Source: Mycobacterium hubeiense (GTDB lineage Bacteria > Actinomycetota > Actinomycetes > Mycobacteriales > Mycobacteriaceae). From it: 53,014 nt of DNA. Where the stretch lies: NCBI RefSeq assembly GCF_002838065.1, contig NZ_PIZU01000022.1, positions 38,725 to 91,738 on the forward strand. The letters run 5' to 3'. A model generated the notes under the pieces. That model was given only the letters and a program-made list of their open reading frames with translations. It had not been told where the DNA came from and searched no databases. The position numbers and the translations under genes were made by a program. Below are positions 46,912-53,014 of the stretch, piece by piece; within the stretch, counting starts at the first letter, position 1; the number at the start of each line of letters is the position of its first letter.

Positions 46912-47027
46912 GAGTGATTTCGGTGTCGAAACCGTCGCTCATCGACTGTTGCGACACCCAATCGCACGATAGGAGTAGAACAGAAGAACGGATCGCATCG
47001 CACGCACGGAAGGGTGGTGGGCCGGCG

Positions 47028-48092
47028 ATGCCTGGGGGCCGGCTGGGCCGGCTGGAAGAACGAGTCACCCGCATCTGTGCGCGTGCGCAGGACCCGATCG
47101 ACCTGCTCGCGGCGGTTGCCGCGGAGGTGCGAAACGCCATCGCTTATGTGGCAGCGGGGTGGCTGCTCACCGACCCCGACACGCTGCTGCTCACCGGTGT
47201 GCACGCCGAAAATGTCTCGCGCGCACAGCATCTCGCGTTGATCGAATGTGAGCTAACGACTGACGACGTCAACAAGTTCGTCGACCTGGCCCGCCGCGAG
47301 GTTCCGGCGGCGTCTCTGAGCGCGGCCACCGGCGGAGATCTCAGCCGCAGCGCACGCTGGTCGAAGGTGTACCGGCCCAACGGATACGGCGACGAAATGC
47401 GGGGCGTGTTCAGCTCCGGTGCGGCGACGTGGGGGCATTTCTGCCTGACCCGCGGCGCCACCGATCCGTTCTTCACCGACGACGAGGTCGCGGTGATGGC
47501 CAAGCTCTGCCCGCACGTGGGCAACGCGATTCGCGCCTGCTTACAGCTGACGGGCCAACCCGGCCCCACCGTCCCCGGCCCGGCTGCACTGCTGATACTC
47601 GCCGATGACGGCACCGTCGAGTCGACGACTCCTCAGGTCACCGAATGGCTCGGCCCCGTCGACGACGAACGGCTGGAGACCGCGATCGTGCTGCACGAGG
47701 TGGCACACCAAGCGCGCGTTCTCGCCGAGCACGGTGCCGGCGAGCCCGCGTTGGCGCGCACCAGGAGCCGTAGCGGCGACTGGCTGGTGGTGCGGGGAAT
47801 CCGTCTCGATGCCGACGGTTCCGGAACAGGGCGTACTGCAGTGGTTTTGGAGCAGGCTCGTCGCTCCGACATCGCGCCGCTTCTCGTCCACCTGCACCAA
47901 CTGACCCGTCGCGAAAAGGAGATCACCCAACTGCTGTTGACCGGCATGTCCACCAGGGACATCGCCGCTGCGCTGTGGATCACCTCCGAGACATTGCGGG
48001 GTCACATCAAGGCGATCTTCGCCAAGCTCGGCGTGAACAGCCGCCCGGAGCTCGCCGCGCTACTGTCGCAGGACCTCGTCGTCCGTCGTTAG
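47028..48092 (+). CDS. LuxR-type transcription regulator
   Basis: A 354-aa regulator. The first 250 residues form a GAF/PAS-like sensor region (VTRICARAQDPIDLLAAVAA; GYGDEMRGVFSSGAATWGHF), the last 65 the LuxR helix-turn-helix (LTRREKEITQLLLTGMSTRD, then IAAALWITSETLRGHIKAIF). The signal sensed is unknown. ATG 47028 has AGGGTGG as a ribosome site; the in-frame start at 46914 would overlap the htpX stop region. The end overlaps the convergent monooxygenase gene by 33 bp. Confidence 0.85.
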   Translation: MPGGRLGRLEERVTRICARAQDPIDLLAAVAAEVRNAIAYVAAGWLLTDPDTLLLTGVHAENVSRAQHLALIECELTTDDVNKFVDLARREVPAASLSAATGGDLSRSARWSKVYRPNGYGDEMRGVFSSGAATWGHFCLTRGATDPFFTDDEVAVMAKLCPHVGNAIRACLQLTGQPGPTVPGPAALLILADDGTVESTTPQVTEWLGPVDDERLETAIVLHEVAHQARVLAEHGAGEPALARTRSRSGDWLVVRGIRLDADGSGTGRTAVVLEQARRSDIAPLLVHLHQLTRREKEITQLLLTGMSTRDIAAALWITSETLRGHIKAIFAKLGVNSRPELAALLSQDLVVRR

Positions 48093-49232
48093 CGGCTTGG
48101 AAGCTGACACCTGCCGCGCGATGTCGTCGGCCACCCTTCGGGCCAGCCCGCCGACGAACTTCGTCAGACCCGGCCGGTACACGTAGCCGACGAAGCGCAG
48201 TCCCGGCAAGACCTCCGCGCCGTACCCGTCGCGCGGCATGCCGCGCTGGTCGAGGACGTCGAGATGGCCGACCATGGCCTCCAGCCCCGTCCGGTATCCG
48301 GTGGCCGCGATGACGCTGTCCACCTGCACCTTGGTGCCGTCGACGAGCACCACCGCGCGGTGTTCCAGCCGCTCGACGGCCGGCACCACACGCAGCGAGC
48401 GGTCCCGGATCGCGTCGATCACTTCGCGGTCGACGATCGCCGTGCCGGCGCCGCGTCGCTTGAGCCCGGCGATCGGCCCCTCCCGAGGCGCGGCGAGCCC
48501 GAAGCCGCTCAGATCGCCGATCACCCGGCGCTGCATGGCCTGCAGCATCTTGTCGACGAGCCCGGTGGGCAGCCGCAGAAACAGTGGCAGCGGCAGGTCG
48601 GCGGGCAAGCCACCGACCTCGCGCAGGAGGATGTTCGGCGGGGTGCGGACGGCCAGCGACACCTCCGGACAACCCGAGCGGCTCAGCTCGTAGGCGATCT
48701 CGAGCCCGGTGGAGCCCGCGCCGGCGACCAGCACACGTTGGCCCGCGAACGCGTTGGCGTTGCGATACTGCGCGGCGTGCACCACACGGCCGGTGAAGTC
48801 GTGGCCCTCGGCCCAGTCAGGAAGTGCGGGCCGGTTGAAGATGCCGGTCGCCACCACGACCTGGCGGACCCGCTGGACGCCTCGGTTGGTGACGACATCC
48901 CAACCGCCGTCGGGAGCCGGGTCGAGCCGGTTCACCTCGACGCCCAACCGGACGGGAACCTCCCTGCACGCGGCATACGTCTGCAGGTAGCCGACGTACT
49001 GGTCGCGGGTCGGAAACTGCCCGAAATTATGCGGGAAAGGCGCGCCGGGCAGGGCCGAGTTGCGGCGACAGGTGTTGAACCGCAGGGCGTCGTAACGGTG
49101 TGCCCAGGCGGCGCCGATCTGCGTGCCGCGTTCAACGACGGTTGCGTCCACCCCGCGCGCAAGCAGTTCGGCGGCGCACGACAACCCGGCCGGACCGCTG
49201 CCCACCACCAGCACGGTGCCCTCGGTTCCCAT
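48060..49232 (-). CDS. Flavin-containing monooxygenase
   Basis: A 390-aa class B flavoprotein. TVLVVGSGPAGLSCAAELLA (about 6-25) is the FAD loop, RVLVAGAGSTGLEIAYELSR near 165-184 the NADPH loop, and IAATGYRTGLE the conserved ATG motif before the end. VVATGIFNRPALPDWAEG matches the flavoprotein middle motif. It probably hydroxylates or dehydrates a small organic molecule. The ATG at 49232 has an AGGAGGGG ribosome site 4 nt upstream and is preferred over 49295. The tuberculosis order has a monooxygenase (Rv0565c) in this area. Confidence 0.85.
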   Translation of the reverse strand: MGTEGTVLVVGSGPAGLSCAAELLARGVDATVVERGTQIGAAWAHRYDALRFNTCRRNSALPGAPFPHNFGQFPTRDQYVGYLQTYAACREVPVRLGVEVNRLDPAPDGGWDVVTNRGVQRVRQVVVATGIFNRPALPDWAEGHDFTGRVVHAAQYRNANAFAGQRVLVAGAGSTGLEIAYELSRSGCPEVSLAVRTPPNILLREVGGLPADLPLPLFLRLPTGLVDKMLQAMQRRVIGDLSGFGLAAPREGPIAGLKRRGAGTAIVDREVIDAIRDRSLRVVPAVERLEHRAVVLVDGTKVQVDSVIAATGYRTGLEAMVGHLDVLDQRGMPRDGYGAEVLPGLRFVGYVYRPGLTKFVGGLARRVADDIARQVSASKPLTTDDEVLRQ

Positions 49233-49396
49233 TACCCCTCCTGCGTGTAGCCTCGCCAGGAATCCAGCGTCGGTCGAAGTCGCGGTTGCCGCCACCCCGC
49301 AGATGGGGGGTTTTGCTCGTATCCGACCGAGGCGGGTAACGATGCGGTGTTCGGCGCCGATGTGATGCGTATGCTGCGAGTTCCGGCCGCACCCCT

Positions 49397-49402
49397 TAGG
49401 GT
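49397..49402 (+). promoter_or_regulatory. -10 box TAGGGT of a probable leaderless transcript
   Basis: TAGGGT ends 6 nt before the GTG at 49409 and so decides against the GTG at 49403. Confidence 0.55.
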
Positions 49403-49408
49403 GTGGGC

Positions 49409-49921
49409 GTGCTGAGCAGAATCCTGATCGGCGCGGTGGGGGTCCTCGGGGCTGTGGCAGCCCCGGCGATCGCCGCGGCCGACCCCGCCCCGCCGCCGCC
49501 GAACATCAACGCCTACGCGCCGGTGAAGCCGTCGGAATACGCCGTGATGGACAACAACTGGTACGCGTTCAGCACGCCCGACGGGCTGACGTGCGTGCTG
49601 CAGCGCTCGGGCGGCTACGGGTGCAGCGGCCCGATCCCGGCGGCGCCGCAGGGCGCGAACCTGGTCAGTGGCGCGATCGGCGGGGTGCCGGGCTTCTCGC
49701 ACACGGACGCGAACGTGTTCGCCGTGGCGGGCCCCGTCAAACCGCTGCCGCCGAACTCGCGGATCAGCTTTCAGACGGTGAGCTGTGGCACCGACGGCGT
49801 GGTGACATCGTGCGTGGACAGCCGTAACCAGTCGGGGTTCGTGATCAGCCCGGCGGGCAGTTTCATTCTGGGACAGACGAATCCGCTGCTGGACCGGCCG
49901 GAGGGCACGCGCCCGTTCTAG
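49409..49921 (+). CDS. Secreted protein of unknown function (170 aa)
   Basis: The signal peptide VLSRILIGAVGVLGAVAAPA ends at AAAD. The mature protein is proline-rich at first (DPAPPPPNINAYAPVKPSEY), then beta-rich, with four cysteines in two close pairs (TCVLQRSGGYGC and SCGTDGVVTSC) that could make two disulfides. The end is SPAGSFILGQTNPLL plus a short tail. Similar secreted proteins occur in mycobacteria; none has a known role that I can name. The stop overlaps the convergent gpdA stop by 4 nt. Confidence 0.78.
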   Translation: MLSRILIGAVGVLGAVAAPAIAAADPAPPPPNINAYAPVKPSEYAVMDNNWYAFSTPDGLTCVLQRSGGYGCSGPIPAAPQGANLVSGAIGGVPGFSHTDANVFAVAGPVKPLPPNSRISFQTVSCGTDGVVTSCVDSRNQSGFVISPAGSFILGQTNPLLDRPEGTRPF

Positions 49922-50943
49922 AAACCCGTGCCGTGGACCTCGTGGCCGGGCTTTTCGGCGGCGAGGCCGCGATAGGCCTGCTCGACGGTGGAGCCGTGAT
50001 TGATGACGCCGTCGACCTCCCGGGCGATCGGCATGTTGAGCCCGTACTTCTCGGCGAATTCCATGACGACGCTGCAGGCCTTGACGCCCTCGGCGACCTG
50101 GTTCATCGAGGCGATGATCTCGTCGATGGTCTTGCCCGCGCCGAGTTGTTCGCCGACGTAACGGTTGCGGCTGCGCTGTGAGGTGCAGGTGACGATGAGG
50201 TCGCCCATGCCGGCCAGGCCGGCGAAGGTGTCGCGGTGCCCGCCCATCGCCTCGCCGAGTTTGGACATCTCACGCAGCGAGCGGGCGATCACCATGGCGC
50301 GGGTGTTCTCGCCGATGCCCAGCGAGTAGCCCATGCCGACGGCGATGGCGTAGACGTTCTTCAGCGCACCGGCCATCTCGACGCCGACCACGTCATCGGT
50401 GGTGTAGGTGCGAAATCGCCTGGTGCGGAACAGGTTTGCCAGCTGGGCGGCGAGGTGTTGGTCGGGCATCGCGAGCACTGCGGCGGCGGCGTAGCCTTCG
50501 GCGACTTCGCGGGCGATGTTGGGCCCGGCGAGGATTCCGGCGGGATGGCCGGGCAATATCTCGTCGACGATTTGGCTCATCCGGTAGTTGGTGCCCTGCT
50601 CGAGGCCCTTGACCAGGGACACCACCGGCACCCAGGGCCGCAGTTCCTTGGCGAGCTCGTTGAGCACGCCGCGGAAGCCGTGCGAGGGGACGCCCATGAC
50701 GACGACGTCGGCGCAGTTGGCGGCCTCGGAGAAGTCGGTGGTGGCCTGCAGGGTCAGGCTCAGCTCCACCTCGTTGCCGAGGTATTTCGAATTGCGGTGG
50801 TTCTCGTTGATGTCCTTGGCGGTTTCCTCCGAGCGCACCCACTGCAGCGTCGGCCCGCGCCGGGCGCAGATGGACGCGACCGTCGTCCCCCACGAGCCAC
50901 CACCGAGGACCACGACTTTGGGTTCACGCTTCGCGGGTGCCAT
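49918..50943 (-). CDS. gpdA1: Glycerol-3-phosphate dehydrogenase [NAD(P)+] (Rv0564c-type)
   Basis: A 341-aa soluble enzyme that makes sn-glycerol-3-phosphate for phospholipid synthesis. VVVLGGGSWGTTVASICARR is the cofactor loop, MGVPSHGFRGVL and VVSLVKGLEQGTNYRMSQIV surround the active-site lysine, and MAGALKNVYAIAVGMGYSLG is the conserved substrate helix. The C-terminal GLAGMGDLIVTCTSQRSRNR block is typical. It is called gpdA1 or gpsA in mycobacteria. A TACCCT box ends 7 nt before ATG 50943. Confidence 0.94.
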   Translation of the reverse strand: MAPAKREPKVVVLGGGSWGTTVASICARRGPTLQWVRSEETAKDINENHRNSKYLGNEVELSLTLQATTDFSEAANCADVVVMGVPSHGFRGVLNELAKELRPWVPVVSLVKGLEQGTNYRMSQIVDEILPGHPAGILAGPNIAREVAEGYAAAAVLAMPDQHLAAQLANLFRTRRFRTYTTDDVVGVEMAGALKNVYAIAVGMGYSLGIGENTRAMVIARSLREMSKLGEAMGGHRDTFAGLAGMGDLIVTCTSQRSRNRYVGEQLGAGKTIDEIIASMNQVAEGVKACSVVMEFAEKYGLNMPIAREVDGVINHGSTVEQAYRGLAAEKPGHEVHGTGF

Positions 50944-50950
50944 GGCGATC

Positions 50951-50956
50951 AGGGTA
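50951..50956 (-). promoter_or_regulatory. -10 box TACCCT of a probable leaderless gpdA1 transcript
   Basis: On the minus strand TACCCT ends 7 nt before the ATG at 50943. Confidence 0.55.
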
Positions 50957-50994
50957 GGACCGTTGGCGCGTGTTGGAGGGAGATTCGCCGGTGG

Positions 50995-51129
50995 CTACCG
51001 CTTCTTGGGGTGCAGCAGCTCCTCGGTCGACGAGGTGCGCGCCGCCTTGGCGCGCTTGTCGGCGCGTTTCTCCTTCAGAGACTTTCCGGACTTCTTGGTC
51101 ATGCTCTGCCGAGGGGACTTGTCAGACAT
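50995..51129 (-). CDS. Small highly basic conserved protein (44 aa)
   Basis: A 44-aa frame: MSDKSPRQSMTKKSGKSLKE, then KRADKRAKAARTSSTEELLH and a PKKR end. About a third of residues are lysine or arginine, and it is predicted to be one long helix. Very similar small proteins are found in many actinobacteria near varied genes, so it is likely real, possibly a nucleic-acid or ribosome binder, but the role is unknown. AAGGGCC lies upstream of the ATG at 51129. It is divergent from the transglutaminase-like gene and upstream of gpdA1 on the same strand. Confidence 0.7.
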   Translation of the reverse strand: MSDKSPRQSMTKKSGKSLKEKRADKRAKAARTSSTEELLHPKKR

Positions 51130-51234
51130 CGCTGGCCCTTCTCATGGGGGCCTGGTTGGTCCCGATGCCTCGACCCTACGCCAGTGGTCTGCGTTGGGCT
51201 TGCCCTTTGGCCGCGGGCTGGGATCATCGTCGCC

Positions 51235-52038
51235 ATGAAGAGAGATGTGGGTGCAGCGCTCGAGGTCGAGATCACCGCGCCGACGACGTTGGAGTTCCAG
51301 ATCGCGGTCGCGCCGCATCCGAATGCCGAGGTGTCCGAACGGTTGTCGTTTGTGTTGGACGGAAAACCGGTGCAGCCCTTGGAGATCAGCGGTATGCACG
51401 GCAATCGGATCCACAAGTTCGACGCGCCGGTGGGCACGTTGACGGTCGACTACGCCGCGACGATCGTCGGCCGGACGGATCCTGCGCCCGTAACGGAGTA
51501 TGACCTGTCGATGTATCTGCGGCCGAGCCGCTACGCGGAGGCCGACAAGTTCTTCGGCTTCGCCGCAACGGAATTCGGGAGTTACGCCGATTCGGCGACG
51601 CTGCTGGAGAGGGTGTCGTCGTGGGTGGGCACAAGGCTGAACTATGTGCCGGGCTCCAGCGACCCGATCGACGGGGCGGCGGACACCTTGCTGGCCGGCG
51701 AGGGGGTGTGCCGCGACTTCGCGCACCTGGTGGTGGCGTTGCTGCGGGCGGTGAACGTGCCGGCCCGGATGGTGTCGGTGTATGCGCCGGGCCTGTCGCC
51801 GATGGACTTCCACGCGGTGGCCGAGGCGTTCGTCGACGGGCAGTGGCGCGTCGTCGACGGGACGCTGTTGGCACCGCGGCAGACGCTGGTGCGGATCGCC
51901 ACCGGCCGCGACGCCGCGGACACCGCGTTCCTGGACAACCACAAGGGCGCGATCACGCTGAACAGCATGGAGGTGACGGCCGTCGTCGACGGCGACTTGC
52001 CCAGGGACTCGGTCGACGAGCTGGTCTCGATCGGTTAG
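51235..52038 (+). CDS. Transglutaminase-like domain protein
   Basis: A 267-aa protein. The N-terminal half is beta-rich (ALEVEITAPTTLEFQIAVAP; RLSFVLDGKPVQPLE), the usual transglutaminase N-terminal domain. The catalytic centre is GEGVCRDFAHLVVALLRAVN with cysteine, then SPMDFHAVAEAFVDGQWRVV with histidine and VDGT with aspartate, giving a full papain-like triad. There is no signal peptide. It may be a protease or amidase rather than a cross-linker. A GATCAT -10-like box ends 7 nt before the ATG. The stop overlaps the YajQ stop by 4 nt. Confidence 0.86.
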   Translation: MKRDVGAALEVEITAPTTLEFQIAVAPHPNAEVSERLSFVLDGKPVQPLEISGMHGNRIHKFDAPVGTLTVDYAATIVGRTDPAPVTEYDLSMYLRPSRYAEADKFFGFAATEFGSYADSATLLERVSSWVGTRLNYVPGSSDPIDGAADTLLAGEGVCRDFAHLVVALLRAVNVPARMVSVYAPGLSPMDFHAVAEAFVDGQWRVVDGTLLAPRQTLVRIATGRDAADTAFLDNHKGAITLNSMEVTAVVDGDLPRDSVDELVSIG

Positions 52039-52526
52039 CGGTAGTTGACGAACTGCAGCGCGACGTCGAGGTCGGCCTTCTTGAGCATGGCGATGACGGC
52101 CTGCAGGTCGTCGCGCTTCTTGGAGCTGACGCGGATCTCGTCGCCCTGGATCTGGGTCTTGACGCCCTTGGGGCCCTCGTCGCGGATGAGCTTGGTGATC
52201 TTCTTGGCGTTCTCGCTGTCGATGCCCTGCTTGAGGGTGCCGGTGACCTTGTAGGTCTTGCCGGAGGCCTGCGGCTCGCCGGCGTCGAAGGCCTTCATGG
52301 AGATGTCGCGGCGGACGAGCTTTTCCTTGAAGACGTCGATTGCGGCCTTGACGCGTTCCTCGGTGGACGAGGTGATCTCGATGGCCTCGTCGCCCTTCCA
52401 GGCGATGGACGTATCGGTGCCGCGGAAGTCGAAGCGGGTGGCCAGCTCCTTGGCGGCCTGGTTGAGCGCGTTGTCGACCTCCTGGCGGTCGACCTTGCTG
52501 ACGATGTCGAAGCTGGAATCCGCCAT
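52035..52526 (-). CDS. YajQ family nucleotide-binding protein (Rv0566c-type)
   Basis: A 163-aa protein with two RNP-like ferredoxin folds: MADSSFDIVSKVDRQEVDNA with the conserved TRFDFRGTDTSIAWKGDEAI, then QGIDSENAKKITKLIRDEGP with VKTQIQGDEIRVSSKKRDDL, ending LQFVNYR. The family binds nucleotides or RNA, and some members bind cyclic di-GMP. The ATG at 52526 follows an AAGGAGGGAGCGAG ribosome site. Its end overlaps the convergent transglutaminase-like gene by 4 nt. It corresponds to Rv0566c in order and length. Confidence 0.95.
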   Translation of the reverse strand: MADSSFDIVSKVDRQEVDNALNQAAKELATRFDFRGTDTSIAWKGDEAIEITSSTEERVKAAIDVFKEKLVRRDISMKAFDAGEPQASGKTYKVTGTLKQGIDSENAKKITKLIRDEGPKGVKTQIQGDEIRVSSKKRDDLQAVIAMLKKADLDVALQFVNYR

Positions 52527-52631
52527 TGGACTCGCTCCCTCCTTGGAACCTCTGGGCGTTTTCGTGCTGAAGCTATCCTCGTTGTACCCTGCTAGTCGCA
52601 CCAAATCCGGGAGGAGCGGTGCGAGCACCCA

Positions 52632-52717
52632 GGCAGGTTGCCCGAGCGGCCAATGGGAGCGGACTGTAAATCCGTCGGCTTACGCCTACGCAGGTTCGAA
52701 TCCTGCACCTGCCACCA
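52632..52717 (+). tRNA. tyrT: tRNA-Tyr (anticodon GUA)
   Basis: The acceptor arms GGCAGGT (52632) and ACCTGCC (52707) pair, with discriminator A and an encoded CCA (52715-52717). The D arm holds CCCGAGCGGCCAATGGG, the anticodon loop CTGTAAA has GTA at 52666-52668, and a long variable arm (CGGCTTACGCCTAC) is expected for a class II tyrosine tRNA. The T arm CAGGTTCGAATCCTG is intact. A TACCCT -10-like box lies at 52584-52589. Confidence 0.95.
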
Positions 52718-52744
52718 TGTGATGTCTCAGGACATCGTTGACAC
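52718..52744. mobile_element. Possible IS481-like terminal inverted repeat
   Basis: The bases directly after the tRNA CCA read TGTGATGTCTCAGGACATC, then GTTGACAC. The GATGTC-TCAG-GACATC dyad followed by GTTGACAC resembles ends of actinobacterial IS481-type elements as I remember them. No transposase frame is visible in the remaining 270 bp, so only a relic or an end is present. Confidence 0.3.
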
Positions 52745-52807
52745 CTTGGTGCGGTTTCGGGGCCGTTTCCGCTCTCGTCGCCGCGGGGTCGGCAGCCGGG
52801 TAGCGAA

Positions 52808-52918
52808 TCACTCACCCTCGCGGTCCAGCGTCTGTCTCTCGATGTCGGTCAGCAAATCCACAGCGAGCGTCCATCCAGTCTTGCGCGGGTTCGAAAGTCG
52901 AGTACCTGTGGTACTCAA
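52808..52918 (-). CDS. Possible small frame (36 aa)
   Basis: From a TTG at 52918 the frame reads LSTTGTRLSNPRKTGWTLAV and continues as DLLTDIERQTLDREGE to a TGA at 52808-52810. The amino-acid mix looks coding, but the TTG start and length are weak evidence. A 7-bp inverted repeat, GAGTACC-TGT-GGTACTC, lies at 52900-52916 over its first codons. It could be part of an element inserted beside the tRNA. Apart from the dyad at 52721, nothing else is clear between 52718 and the window end. Confidence 0.3.
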   Translation of the reverse strand: MSTTGTRLSNPRKTGWTLAVDLLTDIERQTLDREGE

Positions 52919-53014
52919 GCGGCCAAATCACCCGGCATCGACAATCAGTTCCGTGACCCCACAAAACCGTGCGCAGAACGCAGGACGCATGCCAACCGAG
53001 GTTGTCCCGGTCTT

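Overview
This GC-rich window looks like a chromosome segment of a non-tuberculous Mycobacterium, probably a fast-growing (Mycolicibacterium-type) species. The backbone follows the Mycobacterium tuberculosis gene order from about Rv0534c (menA) to Rv0566c (YajQ family) and the tyrosine tRNA. Many proteins (MenB, MenD, MenJ, BpoC) match the tuberculosis proteins over nearly their whole length, as recalled from memory and not from a search. GTG starts, lipoboxes, Tat signals and promoters spaced for leaderless mRNAs also fit a mycobacterium.

Layout. 1-3.6 kb: the 5' end of an MceA-like gene, menA, a small protein, a GNAT acetyltransferase, MTA phosphorylase and a GalE-like epimerase. 3.6-8.3 kb is an accessory stretch: an alpha/beta hydrolase, remnants of a TetR regulator and a DUF2236 oxygenase, a nitronate monooxygenase, a mercury-type merR-merB pair and a DUF5990 gene with an internal stop. 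8.3-10.9 kb: two glycosyltransferase-type proteins and a membrane protein (Rv0539-Rv0541c order). 10.9-15.4 kb: a phosphonate or phosphite import operon phnD-phnC-phnE(fused) plus a dehydrogenase, behind a 22-bp perfect palindromic operator. 15.4-20.5 kb: menE and menB with small redox and SDR genes between. 20.5-31.5 kb: lipoproteins, an F420-type oxidoreductase, a HAD hydrolase, a methyltransferase, an ECF sigma factor, an Rmf-like protein, a kinase, fadD8, a YCII protein, a frameshifted beta-propeller gene, a second acyl-CoA ligase and a WXG-type protein with a lipoprotein. 31.5-46 kb: menC, bpoC, menD, mgtA, menG, menJ and grcC1, with DJ-1 family genes, a DsbA-like lipoprotein and flavoproteins inserted. 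46-53 kb: htpX, a LuxR regulator, a flavin monooxygenase, a secreted protein, gpdA, a 44-aa basic protein, a transglutaminase-like protein, a YajQ protein and tRNA-Tyr.

How it works together. The core theme is menaquinone: MenD, MenC, MenE, MenB, MenA, MenG (ring assembly, prenylation, methylation), MenJ (side-chain saturation) and a polyprenyl synthase (side-chain supply) all lie in one region, though split into several transcription units. BpoC sits between menC and menD and is a candidate for the missing MenH-type step.

Notable non-coding structure. Five long palindromes lie in gene borders; two share the same sequence family and two contain the stop codon of the upstream gene. More than a dozen genes carry a TANNNT hexamer ending 6-7 nt before the start codon, the spacing expected for leaderless transcripts; menJ and grcC1 appear to share overlapping divergent -10 boxes.
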